Of a stretch of 64,000 nucleotides of DNA, positions 1 to 10,800 are shown one piece after another. Where the stretch lies: positions 60,915,753-60,979,752 of the forward strand of contig CM055099.1 of the NCBI GenBank assembly GCA_029204225.1. Reading direction: 5' to 3'. The translations under genes were made by a program, and so were the position numbers. Numbering within the stretch: position 1 is the stretch's first letter; the number at the start of each line of letters is the position of its first letter. The notes beneath the pieces are model-generated. The model saw only the letters and a list, made by a program, of their open reading frames with translations. It was not told the DNA's origin and searched no databases. The stretch is from Diphasiastrum complanatum. Its lineage: Eukaryota; Streptophyta; Lycopodiopsida; Lycopodiales; Lycopodiaceae.

Positions 1-1751
1 CCGCTAGGTTCGTTCATGAAGGAGTCTTGGATGAGAGAGAGGTTTGCATTGGAATTTTACAACCTATTATAGAAAGTTAGTTTCTAGTAAAAGAGAAATC
101 AGAAACTGTTTTAATGAACTTTGAAATTTTTTTTGGTATGTTTGCTTGTTCTATGGACCTTTTGGTCTTGATCGGATGATAGTAAAAGTCAGGTCAAGTC
201 TGCTTTTGACTGTCGATTCACTTTTTTGGTTGTATCCATTTGAATGCGCCCGTAGTGGGTTAATTGTTTATGAGGTTAAAAGTGCTTCAATTTTCAAGCT
301 TCAAGGAGCAATTTAGTATGCCGAGGACTTAGCTAAGGTGATTTGGGTCGCAGGAAGTCTTTCAAAAATTCAACAAGCACTCCAAGTTGTCGTTGCATTC
401 AGAGGTTGTTTTGGTTGTTTGTCAATGTTCACTTGTTTTGTGGAAAAGCTATGTTGTCATGTCCTTCACTTGATACTCATCACTCAATGCAAATATATGT
501 CTTATCTTGTTTTTGTAGTAGACATCATTGTTGTCGTCTTTGTTTGATGCAAAAATGTCCTTTGCCTATTTTCAAGTCAATCAAGCCTCACATTTCTGAT
601 TGGTTTACAAACTATGGACAGTTTTTTGTGGCATACTATCATTTTTTTGCTATTATTTCCACTTAGTGTTTCCATGAATCATGATTCGTCGTCGAAGGAA
701 TTGCATTCGTCAATGAATTGTTTGGATTTGATTCCAATCGGACCTACGAAAAAAAAACTGATTGTTCGATGTGCTAATCATCAACGTTTCTTTGATTTTG
801 ATTTTTGATGTTTTGATTAGAATTCAAATGTTTACCTAGTGTATTGTGTGATGGATGTTTGATGATGGATCATGGAAACCAGATTAGTGTTCACAGAATC
901 ACAACCGCACATGACAATGTTAAGTGAAAGTTGAAACATGGAATCTGCTATCTAGTTTGTGAAGTTTGAATTGCGTTCATTCAACATTGCCATGTGCGGT
1001 TGTGATTCTGTGATCACTAATCTCGATTCCAACTTCAGCTTTCTACAAGCAACAGCGAACTTTGAAATTTATGTATTCATTAGCAATCTGATATCGATAA
1101 GATTTTAGCAACATTGTAGACATTATACATATTATATGAGATATTTTTAGCATTACATCCATAAAATTTTTCAAAAGATTTCTTGCTAATTCTTTTGGGA
1201 TGGACCTGGTTCTGAACCACAATCCATGCTAACTCATCCGATTCTGAAAAGCTCGATTCTGAACCTGGTGGGAAACATTGTACTGGAAATAGCTACACGA
1301 CTTGCTGTTAATCAATACCTATGGAAGTTCATGGTCACTCTGAGTAGTGGGAAAGTTTTGTGGTGAAGTTTAGAAACGGTATCTACTGTGGGATTTGCAA
1401 ACTTTTGAGTCAGTGTAGCATGAATTGGTGATTTATTAAAAGTTCAGTAGTTATTATTTTTTGTCATTTAGCTCTGTGCGAAAGATTAAAGTGTACGACA
1501 ATACTAGATATGCTGTTGCAGTATGCATGCAGATTTAGGGACACAATGTCTGTGCAGCTAGTTCTTTTTTTTCAATAACTTGCATAGTTTTATACGTGAG
1601 CTCTCTTTTGAAAAATTTGTTTCGCTTCTTTGTCCATGGTGAACAACTGTATTGCATTTAATACTTCTATCATGTTTCTGCATATTAAATGAATTTTATT
1701 TGACTTCAATTCTTGTAGTTGACTACATTCCTTGCAATTGTTCTGCTATAG
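1..1751 (+). other. Intronic sequence upstream of the first visible TSK exon
   Basis: AT-rich sequence with only short, low-quality reading frames. Because the first visible TSK exon (1752) starts inside a codon and inside the TPR domain, this stretch is inferred to be an intron whose upstream exon lies before the window. The last bases before 1752 form a pyrimidine-rich acceptor ending in AG at 1750-1751. I found no TPR-coding exon here; the only structure seen is the inverted repeat at 874-1030. Confidence 0.6.
874..1030. repeat. Inverted repeat with 48-bp arms (hairpin or MITE relic)
   Basis: The arm at 874-921 is the near-perfect reverse complement of 983-1030. The core CACAGAATCACAACCGCACA is answered by TGTGCGGTTGTGATTCTGTG, with a few mismatches outside it. 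The spacer is about 61 bp. I see no clear target-site duplication, so a small foldback element is an inference. It sits in an inferred TSK intron, so the transcript could fold into a hairpin. Confidence 0.7.
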
Positions 1752-1859
1752 GATTGCCAGCTCTCAAGGCAAGACAAAAATGCTTGCTCAACAAATTAGC
1801 GCTTTAGAGAACATGCAATATTCTTATTATGTACGACTGGATCATGTTCAGGATGGCAG
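1752..1859 (+). CDS. TSK: TSK exon: last part of the TPR domain
   Basis: The exon starts after AG at 1750-1751 with one base completing a codon, then encodes about 35 residues including ISALENMQYSYYVRLDHVQD, which resembles the last TPR helix pair of TONSOKU proteins. The donor is GGCAG|GTATG. The next acceptor (2061-2062) restores an Arg codon and continues as RDVQAKLKKLKELK, a charged helix that follows the TPRs. The competing acceptor at 1959-1960 would give an immediate stop, so I rejected it. Confidence 0.75.
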
Positions 1860-4800
1860 GTATGATTAAAGAGCTGCGGCTTTCTGCATGTGAGCTTTTC
1901 CTTTTTAAATCTTATGTTCTCATTGTTATGATCTCAGCTAATTTTTGCAGACATAAGTGACAGCCGCTCCCATCTTAAGTAGCTATTTTAACTCAAGTGC
2001 TCTTCAATAAAACTGAAAGGTTAGCTTCCTGACTATACATAATTGACTCTTGAGAAAGGTAGAGATGTGCAGGCCAAGCTTAAAAAACTGAAAGAGCTGA
2101 AGGATATTCTAGAGCGTGAACCAATTGCTGAAGATGAGCACTGTTCTGAGACTGAGGATGAGGATGAAGACAATCATTTTTCTCAAGATGCATCTGATCA
2201 TTTGCAAGTTCATGTGCCTCAAACAAGTCTGTTAGGTGATGCACACATATCACAATCAATTAGTAACTGCAATGATCAAAGTAATGAATCTGATGAGCTA
2301 TGTACTTCGAGCGATGCACTTTATCAGAAGGAGAACATCTTGAAGTCTACGTGTGGTCGTCAGCATTTGAGTGCAGGCCAGTGTGATGGTGCTGCTGCAG
2401 GTAGTTTTGGGCTGGAAGTTGAAAAAAAAAGTAGAAAGAAAGGTCAAGGGCAGGAAGCTCTTCCAGGTGGTGGCATAAAAGAACAACAAAGTAACAAAAA
2501 ACGACATCGTGTTATCCTTTCAGATGATGAAGACAATGAAGCCATTTTCCTTGCAAGTCAAGTCGATTATCTCACTAGTGGTCAGCAGGCAGATAATCAA
2601 GTCATGGAGCATGATGGCGCGATTGAATTGGATGATTCAACTTCAAATGTTCAAGCTGCAAGCTCTAATTTCCCAGAAAGCAAACTTACAGGCAAGAAGG
2701 CCCAATCATCCATGAGAGATGGCATCAGAAATATCCATGAGATCATGTCATCTGAGAGCGAGGGTGAGGATTGGCTGTCAAAAACTCCAAATTTCTTACA
2801 TAAAAAGAGAAAGGAAAATAATAATGGCCAGACTAAGGATGAAGCTCTTCCAGTCAATCCAGGGGTATCAGAAGAAGATTGCATGCATCATAACACTCTT
2901 ATACATGAACAACAGTTTCAAGCACCAGTAAGCTATACTGCAGTGCTGCAAGAGAATGTCACATCCTCAGTTAGTAATAAAGAGGTCTTGCCTTGTGGTT
3001 TGCCTGATATGCAACCTTCACCCTTGGAAAAGGTTATAAAGTTACCCCATATTCATTGGTGCTGATAGAGAGCATTACTATTGAAATGTCATTTTGGAGT
3101 TGATTTGTAGATTTTTCAATCTAATGATTATATTGTTGGAATTCTGTACCCTTCTCTTGTACACATTCTCAAGTGATGGCTTTATTCTTGGAAGCTTTGT
3201 TGCAATCTGCTTAATGTCTTTGTGTGTTGGTAATATAATATGAAGGTATTCTGATAAGTTTCTATTGATGTCTCCTACTCAATTTTTTTTTCAAGCACCA
3301 GGTGTTGGCAACTCTACCTGTAAGTGTGGGAGGGCAGCTCATCAGAGTCCCTTGTAAAGGTTCAAATGTGGATCAGTTAAATTCCAGGACAGTAGATTGG
3401 CTTATGGAGGAGGTTCGTTCTCTATATGGAAAGGTGATGCCTGCAGGTAATGGAAAGTTTATCCTGTATACTTTGGTTCAAGATTGATTGTAAAAAAGTA
3501 AATTATGAGCTTCAGAGAGAGCACATAGTTGAAATTGATGTTCATCTGTAAACTTTAAGGAAACGGTTCTTGCAAATGATGAATCATGAAACACATACTT
3601 GGGTAAAATCCAAAAGATGGATATCATTTGATTGAGAAATTTTTTTCTTCATGACGCAGATAGTATATAGATAGACCTCACTTGCACAAAGGTCATGAAA
3701 GGTTTTCTGTCAAAGTGAAGAAGCTAGTATTCTAGCTCAAGTTTTTTTGCTGCTTTTTCACCTAAGTGTGAAGTCAATATCTTGGATGCACTCACATGCT
3801 AGCTTTATTTTACTCTTTCCCACATTGTAGGACAACCTAGCAACTTTCGCATGCTTTGTTGTTTTCAGGGCCACACCCCATTTTAGAAGGGATGAGATTC
3901 AAGGGAATCATGCTAAATCCAATGGACCTCCTTTCTGATCTTTTAGCTGAATCAAATGCAGAAAATAAAGTTGAAGCCATTATTAAAGGTATCTTGACAC
4001 TTCAAGTTTGTTCAATGGAGACATGCTGTTGTAACAAAATGTTAAAAGTTACTGGCTCTTGGTGAAAGCTGATGAACTCATGGGTAATTCTGAACCATGA
4101 AGTCACTTTTCTTAATTGCCTTTGTTTTCCCCACATTGTTATTTTATTTGTCAGGATGGATAATTCTTCCACTGGTGGAACGCTACAAAGTGCATTGCAT
4201 AAAGTGCCGTTGCGTACCAAACGTTAAACTTATTGAAAAGCTAGAGCGCTACCAGGTATAACTTGATTTTGTCCTTTGCTATAATCCATGGTGGCTATAA
4301 CATTCTTTTCTTATTTTCTCAAAGAGTGATAAAGGTGAAAAAGCTTTCTTGACTTTTTGCACAATGGTTCATTGAGCAGGGTTCAGATGACGAGGTGGAT
4401 GCATCAGGCTGTGAGCTTGATGAGGGGTCCATATGGCCATTAATGCTTGCTCTACGTGATAGCGAAACATTGTCTGTCATCAACCTATCTCACAATCATC
4501 TAGGTTTGGCATTACTTCAAGCCCTTCGTTGTTTTAGGACATTGATGCTCACGAGGTTTCTATATAGATAATTGTTTGATTATCGTGAGAGTTTATAATA
4601 TGAAACTAACAATAATCTGGCTCTAAACTTTGTGATTAGTACTCATATTATTGATAGCTAGTATCATCCAATCCTAGATAGTTGATTGCATGAACATTCT
4701 CGAAGTGCCACATCCTAGGAACACAACTAAGGAGCTCCTTTTCAATAAAGATATAAGAATCGGAAGAAAAATTGAAAAGTGCTTTGATTTTTTTAGTTCA

Positions 4801-7800
4801 TTTTCTGAAGTTAGTACTTCCTCTGTATACACTCATGACCTAAGGAAGCGGACCCTGCGTCCGAACGAGCATCCGGACGCGCATCTGCGTCCGCGTCCGC
4901 GTCCGGACGCGGACGCGCCAGGGGTGCGTCCGGGTCTTTTTTTTTTTAGTTTTTTTAGTTGTATTTAGGCTAAAAAAATAAAAATAAAATAAATATATAT
5001 ATATGGACGCGTCCGACCCCGCGTCCGGGGGTCGGACGCGTCCGGGTTTGGACGCCGGACGTGGACGCGGAATGCCTGCGTCCGGCCCGGACCCTCATGT
5101 CTGCTCATGACTGTTCATGCAATTGCATAAGCCGTGTTAATCCCATAAACCATGCCGGATGACCCAGAAGCGCGTGTATCAGCAGCTCACTTGCTCAAGA
5201 GACTCGATCTGTGATGAATCTATCCCAAATGCCGGATCCCAACACTTCCTATATTATCCATTATATCCATTAGTTGTCAACTCCTCCTGCAGCTGGGTTG
5301 CCTCTCTCCAGACCCACCTGATCTTTGCAATGCTACTTGCTTTGCTTTTGGTATGTGCATCAGCTAATCACCACTTCTCATCTCACTCAGACCTAGTGTG
5401 TTTGGTAATGGGGAGCCAGTAGTCGAGCAGACGGAACTGTAATCACGTGTTGTTATTGTCGATTTGATCTCATCTATGGTGTCCTCCAACATGAATTCAC
5501 GCAAGCTGAGGCTTCTTCTTCGGCTGATCTTTGTTGCTGTAGAGAGCTTGATCTGACTCGTTTTTGTCCTCGCTGGACAGCCATCATTGCAGCATGTCTT
5601 TTGCCACTAGCAACTTTTGCAGTAGCTTCTCGAAATCAGATTGGTTCTTTTTGAATAATTTAAGTTCGAGCAAAGTCAACCACACACTAGCCGGTGCTCA
5701 ATCTGAGCTGCAGGACCAATCAACACGTTGGTATCCTCGGCCAGAGAGGGTCCTTGCGAGAGCAAAGTGATTGAAAAGGATGGAAGCACGAAAGGGCCTG
5801 CCGATTCGATGGTTCGAACCGCAGTTCGATGCAACCTTGACCGGAGTGTTGGTAAACTTCATTGCTAAAGCTGACGTTCATAGAGATATTTTATGAGTTA
5901 TTTAGTAGCTAGATTTCTTAGACACAGCCTTGTTTTATACAACATTCTATTTTGGTCACTATATGGTTTTATATGGTCCCATACACCGTTGATCTCAGTG
6001 TATGTTAATCTCTATCCCAATCTCTTTGAATGATAACGATTGCAAAGGGTAAATCTGACACAATGTCACAAAAAAATTTACTAAAGCCCATCAGCATTTT
6101 TTTAGGACCATTTGTCAGATCAAGCATCAGTGTTGAGTAGAGATCTTTGTCAAAACGTGTCCAAGACTAGTTAAATTAAGTCTTAAACCTGCTGCAAGAT
6201 TTGATTTTGGTTAACCCCTCTATAGAGTGTTTACTTTGCATTAACATTTACATAAGAGTTCACTAACGACTGGCAACCCCAAATAGGCCCACACTCCAAA
6301 GAATGGACGCCAAAATCCTGCAGAAAAAAGTCAAATATGGTAATTTAAAGGCTAAAGTCTTAGAAAATTGAATTTTGATAGAGGACGTTACACAATTTGG
6401 GGGAGACCAGAGAAGGTAAAAGGTAACGGTAAATGAACTCACATGAGGAGAAATGTCAAATGAATTCACATGAGGAGAAATGATGGAAAACTCCGATCAA
6501 TTTGTCAAGGTGCCAAGAAGACATTGGGGCATAGTGGCAAGTAAGCTCTCTAGAAGTTTCAGCAATACTTAAAAGACGTGAACAAGATCGTGCCTTTATT
6601 CCTGCAGGATTAAGTGAATCAGAAATTCTTTTTCCAGTTTTCGTCATGAACGATGATTTTGGTGATGGTATGAGTTATGGAGATGTATCATAGGTAAGAA
6701 AACACAGGGAATGAGTTGAATCATGCTTGATTAGTTTCCTAACCAAAGAGAAAGAAGATGTGTTTTCAAAGATCTAAAATCTCTGTAGAAGCATATCTCA
6801 CACTCTCATAACAAGGAGGCAAAAAAGGAGTAGGGAATGTTGAGCAATGAAGATTCAATGAAAATTGTTACCATGTAAAGCTTTTACAAAAGATCTTTTA
6901 TACAAACAGAAATGTGGTGCTTATGGGACTGCAAAGCAATTAAAGTGAAATCTGATCATCTCGAGCTGAAATTGTTTTACTTGAAGCACCTGCATTTTGC
7001 TAGTGTGAAACACTTTGTTAGTCGAAGCTTGAAAACACGACTTTCAAAGTATCCGAGTTGAACATTGTCAATTAGTACTGTTTGAACGATGAAACAGGAT
7101 AGGAATTGAGGTTATCGAGGTGTGGCCTGTGCCTGCTATGTGTAAAATCAGTCGAGCACACAATTAAGTCGGTGATGAAGATGGAAAGTCTTAATATGTA
7201 TTTTCACAAGTTATTTTGGAGATAATCGTATATGTGTTTATTATTTTACTCCTCAAAATTAGTCCTTACATGAGCATTTTTGTTCTCACGAGGAAGGCCC
7301 ATTTTGGCAGATAAGCCTTGATGGGATCAAGTTTAAAGAGGAAATGATTAATTTTGGCAGGAGATCTTATGGAAGGATTTCTGTGAGAACTCTGCTTTTC
7401 TCAATAAGATTTACTCTGCTCTCTTTTGCTAGAGCCGAGAACAAATACAATTTTCAAAGATCTGCACTGATAGATTTTCAAATGGATCAAGTTGCCTTAG
7501 TACATGGTGAATATTATGTACAAGAGTTCTAAATTTTGAGCAGGGTATTTGTAGTAGCCTGATTTTCAAAGCCAAAGGTACTCTTAAATAGAGTATAGCT
7601 GGATGCATGGTTCCAACAAGCTAAAAAACTTCATGAAGTGGAAGGCATTTATTGGAATCCTTCATCAAAGAAGTCAGAGCAAGAAAGTGAGCAGCCTACA
7701 AAAACAGGACATTGCAGATGCTCTCTCCATTTATGAAATGGTAAAGCTCAAAACATAAATGAAAGGTAAGTGGAGATGTTCAAGAAGGGGATAAAATAGT

Positions 7801-10800
7801 GGTAATTCCTTACATCAAGGTGTCTTGCATCAATTTCCTGTCCAGAGTAGTTGGTTGTGTAGAATTACTTTTATAACAATGGAATTGAGGATGACCTTTC
7901 AGGTTATTGGAGTACTACCATAGACATGCTTTTCAGAAGAAACTTAAGTGTTGGCCAGACATTGAAGAAGTATTGTTGCTGGACAAGCTGGGTTATGAAA
8001 AAGTGTTGCTCCATTAATCATTTCATTACCTTACAGGATCTTCCGAGTTGGTGTATCGTGCTTCAGCTGGGCTTGTGCACCCAGGTTCAATTCTCTGTGA
8101 TCCCACGGATTGATAATACCACAAAGCATTACCTTGCAGAAAATTATTGAGGGGAGCTAGAAAAAATAGCAGAACCTTTCCTTTGTTTTGCATATTCCAA
8201 GAAATCTTTTATGGGTCCAGGAAAGATTTGGTGGGAGAGGATGCATGAAATTGGTTTACCAAAGGACCTAAAACATGCAGTGGGACAACTCTTCAGTGAA
8301 CTCAAGGCCTGACTTGTAAGTTGTACCTCAATCTGATTCACTTTTACAAGTAGAGGTGAGGAAGTCCTCAAAATCCAAGGTAGAGCCTCCAAATGTCCTC
8401 CAAGCAACCTGCAAGCTTCAAGATGCTCCTCAACTCCAAGCTAGGATGCCTCCACCTGCAAGTAAGGATCTGCAAGCCTCCAAGGATCTCTCCTCCACCT
8501 GTGTCCCTACTCTTTAAACACAAAGATAAATAACAAGCTGGCCTCAAGTATTCACCACCCAACCATAGCTAGATCCAAACTCCAAGCACGACCTATCTAG
8601 CACCCCCTTGCTAACCATAAGCAAATCACAAGCATACCACAACACTCCATAGCATACTCAAGATCCAAACCCTACATATGTCCCATACCATAAGCAAGAT
8701 CCAAACCTCAAGCATACTACCACAAGAAAACACTCTACACACTAGTAGCAACACTAGAGCATAAGCAAAGCAAACAAGAGAGATCCTCCCAATGGGTGCC
8801 CTACTACCCTCATATAGATGGCCCATGGACCCCTCCAATGCACTATGGAGTTCCATGCTCATCCAATGAGAGAGAGAGAAGCCTAGGGGAGTTAAAGAAT
8901 CTCCAAGAGCCTCCATAGGCTTATGGAATGTCAAGAGACTCCTTCCATAACCTATGACTCTTTGAATGCCTTCTTGTGGGAGTTGGGAACTCAATGGACA
9001 CTTTAGAAGGGCGCCCTCCTACTAGGTCCCATTGCCCAAGTTGTGCAAGTATACTTTGGTCCTAGACCAAGAAAGTGATATGGTTCAAGGTTGAGGCCCA
9101 AGGTTTAGAAAAATAGTCATCCAATGACTTTCTAACACCTCTCTAGGTCCCATACCTCCATCCAAGGCATGGACACCTACCTGCCCTTAACCAAGGACAC
9201 TAGTACCTTAATCTGAGGCATCTACTCTTAATACTAAGGGTACCCCTTATCCAAGGGTCCCGTGACTCCGTACCTCCAACTAAGGTATAGTCACTTGCCT
9301 GCCCTTATCCAAGGGCACATACCCTTAATCCTAAGGGTACCTTGCCATTTAGCCCCCAACACTAAATGGACTATTAGGGGTCTGAAGTACTGCTAGTTAC
9401 ATAGGTATGTAACATTCACAGTTGAAAGTCCTAGCATCATTGGAGTAAGACAAGGTTCCCTTCCCTCGCTCATTTTGCTATTTATAGATGTAAGCTGGAT
9501 GGATGGCATAATGGGTGGGAATTCCAAGCTTTCCTCAATCATTGCTTTCTATAGAGATAGTGCGACTTTAGGCTGATATCACACCAAGTCTCCAACATCA
9601 TATTACTGCCTTTAGTTTTATGTAATATTTTGGATTCTCTTGGTTATCTTGGATAACAAAGTTTTGGTCTTCTGATCTTAAAGGGTTGATGCTCCTATTT
9701 CATTATATACAGCAATTATTTTTATTTATTTATATTCAAGAGTAATTTTTAAGTTAAGGCTCACCTGTTGATTGAAAATCTCTTAATCTTTGGAAAGTGG
9801 AGCTTTTCAGCATTTCTTCTTTCCTTTCCTCTGAAAAGTTTCATCGTCTCCTTATATATGCTATGTATATGTATTCCTCATGCTGCTGCCAGAGGGTCCA
9901 ATGAACATTTACCAAAGACTTGTTAATTGCATCATAGCATTACCTTTTGCCAGGTAGTCCAACAATGAATGCCATTCAAGAACTTGTTTCTGCCCACAAC
10001 CTCAAGGACTTAGGTTTGAAGCTTGACCTTCATGAGAACAAGCTTGGAGCAGGTGCTCTCACCAAGGTATGTGGAATAATGTTCATATTGGTTGGGACCT
10101 AATCTCAAAGTTCTTGGCTTGACACTTTCTGTAACACCTTAGCAAAAAGCTTCAGAGGCTTTATAAAATTGTCAATCTTAGCTAAATATCACAGCAATGT
10201 GAAACGAAACAGATATGTCGCTGTGATGTTACATTGTCTCGCCTGGAAGTGCTTGTTCTTTCAAAGAATCGACTTGGGGATGCGGCTGCTCGTCATGTGG
10301 CTCTTATTCTTCAACAATGCTCAGGTGAGTTAAACCTTTAAAATCATCTGCTGAGGCAACTCACTGAAATTTCCTTTCAAGTTCTGTGAATCAGCCAGTT
10401 TGTCATGCAAGAAACCGACAGTAACAAGGTTATATTCTTGAGCAAGCATTTATGTCAGAGTGGCACTGCATGTTCCGGAAGGTGTTCTGTTAATTTGCCC
10501 AGAATACTGTTCAGGAACGTTGTTTTTTTTTTGGTATTCAAATTGCAATTTTTTTTATGGGGGATCTGATGATAGTGTTTTGAATTTTTATAAAACATGC
10601 AGTTTGTCAGATAATATTGTTCTGATTGTTTTTAATAGTTGGAAATTAAACAGCATTAAGTAATTGATATACTGTTTATATACTACAGAAAATATATAAG
10701 GCATAATATATATTTAATAAAAAAATAACTGCGTACTTTACAGTGTGCTGGAATAGGAGGTTGCCCCGGAACTCATTCCGGTGCATCACAGCCAGTCAGT

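Larger units (their letters stand above)
4504..9953 (+). other. TSK intron 6 (about 5.4 kb), filled with transposon relics
   Basis: The intron is bounded by CTAG|GTTTGG and TTGCCAG|GTAGTCC; the flanking exons keep frame across it. Inside I recognise a MITE-like insert (4840-5103), a LINE-type RT relic (8151-9580) and a solo LTR in it (8342-9414). The rest (5112-8150 and 9581-9953) has short frames only. The moderately GC-rich stretch 5150-5900 looks like old mobile DNA but matches nothing I know. Confidence 0.8.

Noticed and set aside
1961-2062. Acceptor TTTGCAG at 1959-1960 as the start of the second visible TSK exon
   Set aside because: Joined to the upstream exon it gives a stop within four codons; the acceptor at 2062 gives a continuous family-like sequence.
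3302-3433. Alternative donor GGAAAG|GTGATG at 3433 for TSK exon 3
   Set aside because: It leaves phase 0, while the next exon (3869) needs phase 1; the donor at 3446 restores the Gly codon.
4380-4555. Extension of TSK exon 6 to a donor near 4555
   Set aside because: The phase does not fit the exon at 9954 and the LRR pattern is lost; the donor at 4503 fits both.
4690-4968. 92-codon frame with Arg-Pro repeats as a gene
   Set aside because: It runs into the GCGTCC-rich MITE-like insert; the repeats are a by-product of that element.
8626-8994. 122-codon minus-strand frame as a gene
   Set aside because: It lies wholly in the solo LTR; the other LTR copy does not keep this frame.
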